The position numbers and the translations under genes were made by a program. Shown here one piece after another: positions 14,971 to 22,746 of a stretch of 35,416 nt of DNA (its first letter is position 1; every line of letters starts with the position of its first letter). Under the pieces are notes generated by a model, which was not told the origin of the DNA, ran no database searches, and was given only the letters and a program-made list of their open reading frames with translations. Origin of the DNA: Gammaproteobacteria bacterium (GTDB lineage: Bacteria; Pseudomonadota; Gammaproteobacteria; Eutrophobiales; Eutrophobiaceae); assembly GCA_022826885.1 (NCBI GenBank), contig JAJDUB010000029.1, positions 1 to 35,416 of the forward strand, written 5' to 3'.

Positions 14971-15858
14971 TCAACCGAGGTTGAGATCGTGCAGGTTGAT
15001 TTTGTACTGTCCGAGGTTCCCCCCGTAATTGCCCGCGGAGACCTGCCTGATCCCGGGTTTTGCGGCGGCCTGTATGCCCGCGGCCATAGCCTGTTTGACC
15101 GCATCTTCGGTCAGACCGTCGATGACAATTTCCAGGACACAGTTGACATCCGCCGGCAGGCTGCTTTCGGTGACCGCCTTTAACGTTGGACAATAGGCGT
15201 CGTTAGTGGATGCGGGCAGGGCCTTGTAACGTGACCCCACCTTGCTGCCGCTGCGCACGACGCCGTTGGGGAACGGCAGGATAATATCACGGATGGTTCC
15301 CATGGCCCGGGTTGCGGCGCCTGCCGCGGCCAGGGTTTTCTTCTCATTGGTGCCCAGTATGATGATATTGCCGCCTCCCACTGATTTCCGTACGGAAAAT
15401 GATTCTTCCACGGTAAATTCACCGTCCATGACCGGGATGCGCCAGAAGCGCCGGTCCTCCAGTTTCTTGCTGCCCTGGAAACCGTCGCCGAAATAGCGCA
15501 GTTGTGAACCTACCTGTACCGTTTCTTCTCCATCCAGGCCATTGAAACAGGCCGTTGTCGGGCAGGTCATGATGCACTGGCCGATGCGTTCCAGCAGGCG
15601 CTTCCCCACCGATGCCTTGTCCATGGCGAACAGCAGGATGCTGGCGCCGGGACGGCGATCCGGCGTCTCATCCGGAGTGAGGAATCTTTCGATGCCGGCC
15701 TCGCACTTGCAGCCGATCACCGATGTGGCGAAGCCCGTCATCGATTGCGCCGCTGCCTGGCTCCATTGCCTGGTGGCCGCGGTGACAATTACCCGCGCGC
15801 CCCACATGCTGAATGCCTCGGCAAAGGTATCGACGATCTCCGTGGATTTTATCTTCAT
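14971..15858 (-). CDS. ftr: Formylmethanofuran:H4MPT formyltransferase (dehydrogenase set)
   Basis: A 295-residue Ftr/FhcD paralogue. Family segments seen include IVDTFAEAFSMWGARVIVTA at the start, RYFGDGFQGSK, RIPVMDGEFTVEES, GGGNIIILG, VGSRYKALPASTND and the C-terminal VSAGNYGGNLGQYKINLHDL. It links the H4MPT pool to methylofuran for the dehydrogenase set. The ATG overlaps the fwdA stop as ATGA. Having two Ftr genes, one in each set, suggests that each complex carries its own formyltransferase rather than sharing one. Confidence 0.94.
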   Translation of the reverse strand: MKIKSTEIVDTFAEAFSMWGARVIVTAATRQWSQAAAQSMTGFATSVIGCKCEAGIERFLTPDETPDRRPGASILLFAMDKASVGKRLLERIGQCIMTCPTTACFNGLDGEETVQVGSQLRYFGDGFQGSKKLEDRRFWRIPVMDGEFTVEESFSVRKSVGGGNIIILGTNEKKTLAAAGAATRAMGTIRDIILPFPNGVVRSGSKVGSRYKALPASTNDAYCPTLKAVTESSLPADVNCVLEIVIDGLTEDAVKQAMAAGIQAAAKPGIRQVSAGNYGGNLGQYKINLHDLNLG

Positions 15859-17492
15859 ACGGTCGCGATCACTTCGTGGTCATGCAGGTAACTGTCATCG
15901 ACCGCATAATTGGGGAACTCGATGGAATAATAGTTCTCGAAAAACGGTCTCACTTCTGCGACTATGGACTCATCATACCCCGGTTCCGTATGCAGGAGTT
16001 TCCCGTAGTAATCCCGGCGGAACTCGTGGTCCTCGATGATGAGGGCGCCGGACTTGATCACGTATCGCGGAGCGTTGAACATGGCTTCCTTGTCGGCCAT
16101 CTCATCGTAGATGGTGATGTCGGCATCGGCGCCGGGCCCAAGGTGGCCCTTGTTGCTGAGGTTCAGGGCGCGGGCCGGACCGGCGCGGGTAATAATGGCT
16201 ATCTCATTGAGCGTATATTCACGCTCCAGTTCATTCAGTATGGTGCTGTTGATGGCCTTCTGGTTGACGCGTTTGATCTCCTCCCTGCGAAATTCCCGGT
16301 CCATCAGCAGGCGGATCAGCTTCGGGTAGCTCATAAAGGAACCGCCGTTGGGGTGATCGGTGGACAGCACGATGCGCCAGGGATCTTTTGACAGCAGGAA
16401 CAGTTCCAGGCCGATGGCCCACTGCAGGGCGTGGACATAGATGTGTTCCTGGTAACTGAACGGCACGATACCGCAACCGCTTTCACACTCCGTATCGGCG
16501 TTTACCCACTTCCCTTTCTTGAATCCCCTGAGCATGTAGGCCAGCGGCGCATCCGCGGTCATGATCGTCGATTTGCCGAACATGACCTGGCCGACGTCAC
16601 AGGTGATGTTGGGATGGTCATTGACGTACTCGGCAATTTCCCGGGATGCCGATTTGGGATTCTTGCCGAGTTCCCCTGCGTAACTGTGAAACTGAATATG
16701 GGCCAGGTGCGCGCGCCGATCACCGGCGGTTTTCATGGTCTCCAGGGTGGTCTGGAAGTTGCCGCTATGGCCCAGGTTGTTGCAATGGATATGGGGCGGG
16801 TGTGGCAGGCCCAGTTCATTGACCGTATCCACAAAGGCGTCGATCACCTGCCGCGGCGAGACCGGTATAAAATCGCTTTTCTCATCGATGTCCTTGACGT
16901 TGGAATTCTTTTTGCCCTTCCAGGGTTCATCTCCGCCCGGGTTGACCAGCTTGGTCGTATAAGCCTTGGTTGCGTTGACCCACCAGGCGACGGCCTGGCG
17001 GAATTCCTCCTTGCGCCCGTCCCTGATCAACTGCTGCAGGAAGATATTATTGCCCAACAGGACGTAAAACCCCTTGTCGATGACCGGCGTATCATGAAGT
17101 TCTTCAATGGTATGCCGGGCGCCGATTGGGGTGACGGCCGCCTCCATGGCAGTGGTATAGCCCAGGGTGGCATAGCGGTACCCCGTGGCAAAGGTGGAAG
17201 GAACGGTGCCGCCCGCGCCTGAGCGGGTGTGTTCCGTGCCCGGATGGGGGTCGCGGCGATGGTCTTCAGGTTGCAGTTTCCTGGCCAGGTTTACCTTGGG
17301 GCCGGCGATGTGGCAGTGGATATCCACGCCGCCCGGCATGACCACCATGCCGCTCACGTCAATAGTTCGGGGACTGGAGGAGGGCGTTTCCACCATGCAT
17401 CCCTGCTCCACGTAGAGGTCTCTTACTTCCCCGTCGATACCATTGGCCGGGTCATAAACCTTGCCCCCTGCAAGTTGAATGCACTCCGTCAT
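15855..17492 (-). CDS. fwdA: Formylmethanofuran dehydrogenase subunit A
   Basis: A 545-residue amidohydrolase-fold subunit with a complete binuclear metal site: DIHCH (His59, His61), TKLVNPGG (Lys181, likely carboxylated), HIHCNN (His234, His236), AHIQFHSY (His265, His269) and STDHPNG (Asp379). In the archaeal enzyme this subunit interconverts formylmethanofuran and formate, and formate passes through a tunnel to the Mo/W site in FwdB. HIAGPKVN and the overall wording are closer to what I recall of archaeal FwdA than the paralogue at 9421-11073 is. It follows fwdB by 35 nt and overlaps ftr by four bases. Confidence 0.95.
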   Translation of the reverse strand: MTECIQLAGGKVYDPANGIDGEVRDLYVEQGCMVETPSSSPRTIDVSGMVVMPGGVDIHCHIAGPKVNLARKLQPEDHRRDPHPGTEHTRSGAGGTVPSTFATGYRYATLGYTTAMEAAVTPIGARHTIEELHDTPVIDKGFYVLLGNNIFLQQLIRDGRKEEFRQAVAWWVNATKAYTTKLVNPGGDEPWKGKKNSNVKDIDEKSDFIPVSPRQVIDAFVDTVNELGLPHPPHIHCNNLGHSGNFQTTLETMKTAGDRRAHLAHIQFHSYAGELGKNPKSASREIAEYVNDHPNITCDVGQVMFGKSTIMTADAPLAYMLRGFKKGKWVNADTECESGCGIVPFSYQEHIYVHALQWAIGLELFLLSKDPWRIVLSTDHPNGGSFMSYPKLIRLLMDREFRREEIKRVNQKAINSTILNELEREYTLNEIAIITRAGPARALNLSNKGHLGPGADADITIYDEMADKEAMFNAPRYVIKSGALIIEDHEFRRDYYGKLLHTEPGYDESIVAEVRPFFENYYSIEFPNYAVDDSYLHDHEVIATV

Positions 17493-17527
17493 ATTATTAT
17501 CTGAATTCCGTAATCAGCCCGCGTTTC

Positions 17528-18892
17528 TTACTGCAGGGGCGCGGCTGCTCGGCTTACGCCGGTCGCTCCTCGGGCCTGGCCTCTGGCCAGAACCAGTTCG
17601 CGCACGCGTTTTCTGATCGCAGTCAGTATTTCCTCGTCGTTGGGGAAGGGTGAATCGAAGGCCTTGCGCAAGGTGATCGGCACGTCGTCCATCCGGTATA
17701 CGGTGCCTGCGGTATTGATGCCGTAGGTGGAAGTCCGGAATGCCACGTGCGCCAGCTTGCTGGTGAGGGTTGCCTTGGTGTCCAGGCAGACGACCGGAAT
17801 GTTTGCCAGGTGGTCGATAGCCGCCTGGGGGAAATTGGATGCGGGGTCGGTGGCGACGATCAAGGCGGCATCGACGTCCCGCTTCGCCAGCAGGTCCACG
17901 GTTGTGAACTCGCCCGGGTTGAAACGGGGGAAGCCGCGGCTGAAATTGACGCCGAAAGGATAGCCGGTCTGCCAGGACATGACATTGTCGGCGCCGGTGA
18001 CGTTGCCGTGGCCCCGTACCGGTTTGGCGACGAAATGGGTGTATTCATTCAGGTCCGTGGCCAGGGCGAGCAGGGCGCCCGAATTGAAATGCCGGCCGCG
18101 GGTCATGGTCAGGCCCATGCCGAAAAACAACACGCCGTAGCGGCAGTTTTTCATCCGCTCCACCAGTTCCTCCATGGTTTCCAGACTGACCCCGGTCTCT
18201 TCTTCGATATCGGGGTCAATCCTGCGGTTTTTGACCAGCGCCCGCAATGCCCATAACACTTCAAAGTCCTTGCCCGGTTTTACCTGGATAAACTGGCTGG
18301 CCGCCGGCGCGCTGGGGGTCCTGCGCACGTCCACCAGGACCACGTGGCGATCTTTTTTGCCCCTGGGGGTAAACATCCCCTTGGCGGTGACCGCATAGCG
18401 GCCGAAGTGGCGCGGGTGGGACTCGGCAGGATTGCCGCCCCAGTAGATGACCAGGTCGGCGCGGTTTTTGACTTCACCCAGGGTCATGGTGCTTTCCCCG
18501 ACTCCCTGGAGCGCGATGCCGGACGGGCCGTGACAGACCGACGTGGTGGTATCGATATTGCCCCTGATGGTGTCGGTAATGGCGACGGCCTGGCGCTGCG
18601 CCTCACAGGTCGTGTCGCTGAGGCCGTAAGTTATAGGGAACCTGGCATTTACCAGTGTTCTCGCGGCTTCCTCCACCGCTTCCTCCATGGAGACAGGCCG
18701 GTTATCTATCATGGCCACCGGCGCGTCCTCTTCGATATAGTGTTCCGCAAACCAGGCTTTGCCGAGTATACAGGCATTCTTCGATTTGGTGATCCGCTTT
18801 TCATCCATGTCCACGGTCAGGATCATGTCGTCACAGACACAGCCGCAGAATGTGCAGGTGGCATTTTCTACAACTTTTACGTTTTCACTCAT
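17528..18892 (-). CDS. fwdB: Formylmethanofuran dehydrogenase subunit B, catalytic Mo/W-pterin subunit
   Basis: A 454-residue molybdopterin oxidoreductase subunit. The N-terminal CTFCGCVCDD with Cys13, Cys16, Cys20 and Cys41 fits a 4Fe-4S cluster. SVCHGPS puts Cys120-His121 where the archaeal FwdB has its metal-ligating Cys (Cys118 in the Methanothermobacter wolfeii structure) and adjoining His. RGHGNVTG (Arg293) matches the region of the active-site Arg. The protein therefore looks redox-active, unlike the paralogue at 11070-12305. The last ~15 residues are Arg/Ala-rich and probably unstructured. It lies between fwdD and fwdA; GGGG 7-8 nt upstream may be the ribosome-binding site. Mo versus W cannot be told from sequence. 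Confidence 0.94.
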   Translation of the reverse strand: MSENVKVVENATCTFCGCVCDDMILTVDMDEKRITKSKNACILGKAWFAEHYIEEDAPVAMIDNRPVSMEEAVEEAARTLVNARFPITYGLSDTTCEAQRQAVAITDTIRGNIDTTTSVCHGPSGIALQGVGESTMTLGEVKNRADLVIYWGGNPAESHPRHFGRYAVTAKGMFTPRGKKDRHVVLVDVRRTPSAPAASQFIQVKPGKDFEVLWALRALVKNRRIDPDIEEETGVSLETMEELVERMKNCRYGVLFFGMGLTMTRGRHFNSGALLALATDLNEYTHFVAKPVRGHGNVTGADNVMSWQTGYPFGVNFSRGFPRFNPGEFTTVDLLAKRDVDAALIVATDPASNFPQAAIDHLANIPVVCLDTKATLTSKLAHVAFRTSTYGINTAGTVYRMDDVPITLRKAFDSPFPNDEEILTAIRKRVRELVLARGQARGATGVSRAAAPLQ

Positions 18893-18959
18893 GATTAATC
18901 CCCATGGGGTCAGGCCGGCCTTGATATTGCATCCGCTTATGAAATATCAAACAACCATT

Positions 18960-19304
18960 TTAACCAATTTTTTCCACCTCAACAGAAATATGTTTGGACA
19001 GGGGCATGCCGCTGCCCGCGGTGTCGCTTTCCATCAGGCGGCTGGACGTGGGCCCATAGGCAATGAAGATCATCCCCTCAGGCAGATCGGTGGCTTTTTT
19101 TGAGACGCAGGTTACAACGGCTTCGCCGATATGATTTTTCAGGCGCAGCCGGTCACCGCTGTTGAAACCGAGGCGAACCATCTCGTCTGCATTGATTTCA
19201 ACGGTAGAAGTAATGTCCAGGTACTCGTCACCGAGTTTTCCCTTGTTGAGGGAGGTCCCCTGTTTACTGGACCGCCCAGGTATCAATAACATGGTTTCCG
19301 GCAT
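18960..19304 (-). CDS. fwdD: FwdD, molybdopterin-dinucleotide-binding subunit
   Basis: A 114-residue protein that matches the small FwdD/FmdD subunit, which completes the pterin-dinucleotide site of FwdB. Seen are LLIPGRSSKQG with KGKLGDEY at the N-terminus, MVRLGFNSGDRLRLKNHIGEAVVTC, and the C-terminal FIAYGPTSSRL...GSGMPLSK, typical of the molybdopterin-dinucleotide-binding barrel. It is the first gene of the run, 67 nt before fwdB, with a strong candidate promoter upstream. No copy accompanies the hydrolytic set, in line with that set's lost metal site. The residues correspond to a separate subunit rather than a C-terminal domain fused to B. Confidence 0.92.
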   Translation of the reverse strand: MPETMLLIPGRSSKQGTSLNKGKLGDEYLDITSTVEINADEMVRLGFNSGDRLRLKNHIGEAVVTCVSKKATDLPEGMIFIAYGPTSSRLMESDTAGSGMPLSKHISVEVEKIG

Positions 19305-19344
19305 ATCTCAGTTCCGCAAATGCGCTATAAGAATCAGTGAAGAA

Positions 19345-19365
19345 TCCTCCGGCCAGGCCGGAGGA
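19345..19365 (-). promoter_or_regulatory. 10-bp perfect inverted repeat in the fwd operon leader
   Basis: TCCTCCGGCC, one central A and GGCCGGAGGA form a near-perfect palindrome. It lies 40 nt upstream of the fwdD start and downstream of the predicted start of transcription, so it would fold as a leader hairpin. No T-run follows on either strand. It could also be an operator serving the divergent promoter region. Confidence 0.55.
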
Positions 19366-19417
19366 AATAGAAACAGACAGGGATATATGCCGGCGCCATA
19401 ATCCACATCGGTTCCTG

Positions 19418-19446
19418 TTTATATCATTTTCCCGGATTATCGTCAA
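19418..19446 (-). promoter_or_regulatory. Strong sigma70-like promoter for the fwd-fdxA-fprA-fhc run
   Basis: On the minus strand TTGACG (19446-19441), a 17-nt spacer and TATAAA (19423-19418) are preceded by TGA, giving an extended -10. Transcription would start near 19411, leaving a leader of about 107 nt before fwdD. This is the best promoter match I found in the window. Confidence 0.65.
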
Positions 19447-19493
19447 ATCCGCCTCTGTGCCCTATGCGGCCGAAAAAAGGTTAAAATGATTTC

Positions 19494-20474
19494 GTGCTCC
19501 TGAAGACGACACGAAACGATATTGCTGCTGCGGAAACAGTGAGGGTTGCCGCGCCGGCCCGGCTGCACCTGGGTTTCCTGGACCTGGATGGCGGCAGCCG
19601 GAGACGTTTCGGCAGTATCGGCGTAGGAATAACGGGTTTTACTACGGTGGTGAACGCCGGCCGTAGCGACCGGATAGATGTCAGCGGTGGTGATGACGAA
19701 TATATCGCCGGAGTTGCGCAAACCGTCCTGGACTACTTTCGTATTAATACCGGTATCCGGATAGAGGTTGAAGAATGCATACCCAGGCATCAGGGTCTGG
19801 GTTCAGGCACGCAGATGGCATTGGCGCTGGGCACTGCAATAACCGGCTTGTACGGCATTGATGCCGGTGTTGAAGAAATTGCGGTCGCTACCGGCAGGGG
19901 CATGCGTTCCGGGGTGGGACTGGGCGTGTTCACGCAAGGTGGTTTCATCCTTGACAGCGGCAGGTCGGAAGGACGCAGGTTGCCGACTACGATTTTCCGT
20001 CATGACTTCCCGGAAGAATGGCGGTTTGTGCTGGTCATGGATACGCGGGCTGAAGGGATCAGTGGAACCGATGAAGTGGAAGCTTTCAAGTCCCTGCCGG
20101 ACATGTCCCCGGGAGCTTGCGCGGAAATTTGCCGGCAGGTATTGATGCAGATGTTGCCGGGCATCATGGAAAGGGATTGCGACCGGTTCGGCGCGTCCGT
20201 CAGCAGTATCCAGTCCAGCATCGGAGAGTATTTCAGTGCTGCCCAGGGGGGCTCGTACGCAAGTGAAAACGTCAGGCAGGCACTGGAATTCCTGCTGGAA
20301 CACAATGCGACCGGCACAGGCCAGACATCCTGGGGCCCCACCGGTTTTGCCGTTTTTCCGGATGAAAAATCGGCGCGACGGGCCATTGACGCTTTTGCGG
20401 GGCGCGATGACATGGTAAGTCTCCTGCTTGCCGGGGCGGAAAACAACCGGGCGCGGATCAGCTGTTCCCGTTGA
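19494..20474 (+). CDS. Beta-ribofuranosylaminobenzene 5'-phosphate synthase
   Basis: A 326-residue GHMP-kinase-fold protein. The enzyme joins p-aminobenzoate (or 4-hydroxybenzoate) to PRPP with release of CO2, the first committed step of methanopterin synthesis. Seen are VAAPARLHLGFLDLDGG and the GHMP phosphate-loop-like HQGLGSGTQMALALG, both typical of beta-RFAP synthase, and TGRGMRSGVGLGVFTQGGFI. It is divergent from the fwd operon and starts the H4MPT block, which also holds pabB for p-aminobenzoate. The start is uncertain: a GTG at 19494 is used here and an internal GTG (at VRVAAPARL) is possible. No clear ribosome-binding site is seen. Confidence 0.93.
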   Translation: MLLKTTRNDIAAAETVRVAAPARLHLGFLDLDGGSRRRFGSIGVGITGFTTVVNAGRSDRIDVSGGDDEYIAGVAQTVLDYFRINTGIRIEVEECIPRHQGLGSGTQMALALGTAITGLYGIDAGVEEIAVATGRGMRSGVGLGVFTQGGFILDSGRSEGRRLPTTIFRHDFPEEWRFVLVMDTRAEGISGTDEVEAFKSLPDMSPGACAEICRQVLMQMLPGIMERDCDRFGASVSSIQSSIGEYFSAAQGGSYASENVRQALEFLLEHNATGTGQTSWGPTGFAVFPDEKSARRAIDAFAGRDDMVSLLLAGAENNRARISCSR

Positions 20475-20507
20475 CAGTTGGACATTTTGCACATACTGAT
20501 ATACAAT
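20471..20507 (+). promoter_or_regulatory. Candidate promoter for mch
   Basis: A perfect TTGACA (20471-20476) lies at the end of the upstream gene, but 25 nt from TACAAT (20502-20507). TTGGAC at 20478-20483 gives an 18-nt spacer to the same -10. The predicted leader of about 170 nt to the ATG at 20686 holds only a small palindrome (AACCTGAGGTT, 20552-20562). Confidence 0.35.
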
Positions 20508-20685
20508 CCGCCCCCTTGCCGCAGGTATAACGTAACTGGCGCAGAGCAGATAACCTGAGGTTTCACCACACCGACCGGATGATTGCCTCCCGTACATCGC
20601 CATGCGCATTTGTGACCATGCCGTAACGGGGATTACGCCCTGGTCGGAGAAATCATTAATACGTTCGAGCCGGGGATGTAACGAT

Positions 20686-21711
20686 ATGAATACGAATATT
20701 GCGACAGTGGGAAACATGAACAGTCCTGACACCGGGAGCACAAGCCTGAGCATCAACACCTTGATCGCTCCCAAGGTGGATCAACTGGTCAGCTTCGCGA
20801 ACGGCCTGGGCCTGGGCACCAGCCGTATGTCAAACGGAAGCCTGTTGATTGACGCCGGCATCAGCTACCATGGCAGCATCGAGGCCGGCCGGCAAATTGC
20901 CGAAATCTGCCTGGGAGGACTGGCCACTGCCAGGTTGCGGGCCTCGCGGGACTATGAAAACTGGCCCTGGCACGTGGACGTCCATACCAGCCACCCCGTC
21001 ATCGCCTGCCTGGCCAGCCAGTACGCAGGCTGGAGCCTCTCCCACGGCCAGGGTAAGGGCACCTTCAACGCGCTTGGTTCCGGACCGGCCAGGGCCCTGG
21101 GCAGCAGGGAGCCGCTATTCGATGAAATCGGATACCGCGACAAGGCGGACACCACCTGCATTGTGCTGGAAGTCGACAAGATGCCGCCGGTTGAGATTGC
21201 CGACAAGATTGCCGAACGCTGCCAGGTTGTACCGGAAAACCTCACCCTGATCCTGACGCCTACTTCCAGCCTAGCCGGGTCGGTACAGGTTATCGCCCGG
21301 GTGTTTGAATCCGCCTTGCACAAGGCCCACACGTTGCGTTTTCCCCTGGCTGAAATTGTGGACGGCATGGGGACAGTGCCCATGTGTCCCCCCTCGCCGG
21401 ACTTCCTGACGGCCATGAGCCGCACCAATGACGCGATATTGTTCGGCGGCCACGTGCATTTGTTTGTCAGTTGCGGCGATGAAGATGCGCAGGACCTGGC
21501 CCACCGGTTACCGAGCAATACGTCGGAAGACTACGGCAGACCGTTTGCGGAGGTGTTCAAAAACGCCGACTTTGATTTCTACAAGCTTGATCCCATGTTG
21601 TTCAGCCCGGCCCGGGTGACCGTGAGTTCGCTCAGGACGGGACGTTCTTTCCAGGCGGGCGACATCAACCTGCAGGCGCTGAACGATTCATTCACCGGGA
21701 TATTCAGCTAA
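20686..21711 (+). CDS. mch: Methenyl-H4MPT cyclohydrolase
   Basis: About 341 residues. It reversibly hydrolyses methenyl-H4MPT to 5-formyl-H4MPT in the cytoplasm. Family blocks seen are GSIEAGRQIAEICLGGL, ACLASQYAGWSL, FNALGSGPARAL, LTPTSSLAGSVQVIARVFESALHKAHT and SRTNDAILFGGHVHLF. I chose the ATG at 20686, preceded by GGGGA, which gives a length near that of the Methylobacterium enzyme (about 324). The frame is open back to 20602 and an internal ATG (MNSPD) is also possible. It lies 34 nt upstream of the CitG-like gene and is probably co-transcribed with it. Confidence 0.96.
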   Translation: MNTNIATVGNMNSPDTGSTSLSINTLIAPKVDQLVSFANGLGLGTSRMSNGSLLIDAGISYHGSIEAGRQIAEICLGGLATARLRASRDYENWPWHVDVHTSHPVIACLASQYAGWSLSHGQGKGTFNALGSGPARALGSREPLFDEIGYRDKADTTCIVLEVDKMPPVEIADKIAERCQVVPENLTLILTPTSSLAGSVQVIARVFESALHKAHTLRFPLAEIVDGMGTVPMCPPSPDFLTAMSRTNDAILFGGHVHLFVSCGDEDAQDLAHRLPSNTSEDYGRPFAEVFKNADFDFYKLDPMLFSPARVTVSSLRTGRSFQAGDINLQALNDSFTGIFS

Positions 21712-21745
21712 TCCATACAGTAATTAATTCCGAGGATCATCCATC

Positions 21746-22618
21746 ATGGCCGGGACCAACCCGGATTTCTCGCCTGGAGGTGCGGAACCCGGTTTACCGG
21801 CCCTGGTGTACGAGTGTTTCACCTGCGATATCAACGCGCTGAAGCCGGGAAACGTGGGCCGTCACGGCGCAGGCCATGGTATGGATTGCGCGGATTTTAC
21901 CAGGAGCGCAGAAGTCGTTACCCCCATCCTGTGTGATGGACGTACCGGGATCGGCAGAAAAATCCTCTCCAGCATCGAAGCCACCAGGTCCGCGGTACGG
22001 TGCAACACCAACCTGGGCATGGTACTGCTGCTTGCGCCCATCATACAGGTGTATCAGGAACATGGTCTGCAGGCAGATTTCCGGCATACTGTCAAATCGA
22101 CCCTGAAGTCTCTGGGGCGGCGGGAGGCGCAGGACATATTTGCCGCCATCCGCCTGGCAAACCCGGGCGGTCTTGGCAAAGTGGACAGATATGACGTAAA
22201 CTCTCAGCCGGATATCGACATATATTCAGCCATGGAAGCCGCGCAGGATCGGGACCTTGTTGCGCTCCAATACGTAAACGGATACCGGGAAGTGGTGAAT
22301 CAGGGGGTAAAATGCCTGCAAAACCATTACGATCGCTGGAATAATGTTGAATGGGCGGTTGTTGCCTGTTATCTTATGTATATGGCAAGTTTTCCGGATT
22401 CTCATATCCGCAGAAAACACGGAATCGAAACCGCAGAGCAGGTAAGGAAGAAAACAAAACCTGTACTGGAGCGGTTTATGAGCTATGATAATCCGGACGA
22501 TGCGAGAGAAGTATTAATGATCTTTGACAGGGAACTCAAAGCATCCGAACTAAATCCGGGCGCCTGTGCGGATCTGACCGTAGCCAGCCTGCTGTTGTTC
22601 CGGCTTGGGATCGGCTGA
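21746..22618 (+). CDS. CitG/MdcB-family protein of the H4MPT gene cluster (ORF5-like)
   Basis: A 290-residue member of the triphosphoribosyl-dephospho-CoA synthase family (CitG/MdcB). Seen are LKPGNVGRHGAGHGMDCADFTRSAEV at the N-terminus and RCNTNLGMVLLLAPI, the counterpart of the NTN block of CitG. No citrate lyase or malonate decarboxylase genes are near, so the usual prosthetic-group role does not fit. Homologues recur in H4MPT gene clusters of methylotrophs, where they are taken to act in biosynthesis of H4MPT or methylofuran; the reaction is not known to me. GAGGA precedes the ATG. The later part contains a second helix-rich lobe (NNVEWAVVACYLMYMA) typical of the family. Confidence 0.8.
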   Translation: MAGTNPDFSPGGAEPGLPALVYECFTCDINALKPGNVGRHGAGHGMDCADFTRSAEVVTPILCDGRTGIGRKILSSIEATRSAVRCNTNLGMVLLLAPIIQVYQEHGLQADFRHTVKSTLKSLGRREAQDIFAAIRLANPGGLGKVDRYDVNSQPDIDIYSAMEAAQDRDLVALQYVNGYREVVNQGVKCLQNHYDRWNNVEWAVVACYLMYMASFPDSHIRRKHGIETAEQVRKKTKPVLERFMSYDNPDDAREVLMIFDRELKASELNPGACADLTVASLLLFRLGIG

Positions 22619-22669
22619 GTTGCCGGTAGTGGCTGACGGTGTGGGGAGTGGTTGATAGACCTTACGTAC

Positions 22670-22746
22670 GGAGGTGAGGTATCATGTTTAAAATTTTTGA
22701 GAAACTTTGTAACATTTTTAAATCAGAAGAAGAAGGAGGTAATGAA
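22670..22746 (+). promoter_or_regulatory. Double start region of fae (two in-frame ATGs, each with a ribosome-binding site)
   Basis: GGAGG at 22670-22674 precedes an ATG at 22684, and GAAGGAGG ending at 22739 precedes the ATG at 22747. Both ATGs are in the fae frame with no stop between them. The extra 21 codons are AT-rich and encode [20 protein letters not shown] followed by Glu. The second site is the better match to the usual Fae N-terminus. Confidence 0.6.

Noticed and set aside
7687..19304. The two fwd/fhc sets as a recent tandem duplication or assembly artefact
   Set aside because: Paralogous subunits differ throughout, with different lengths and catalytic residues, and only one set has fwdD.
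20514..20685. Riboswitch in the mch leader
   Set aside because: The leader has only a small palindrome and matches no riboswitch class I can recognise.
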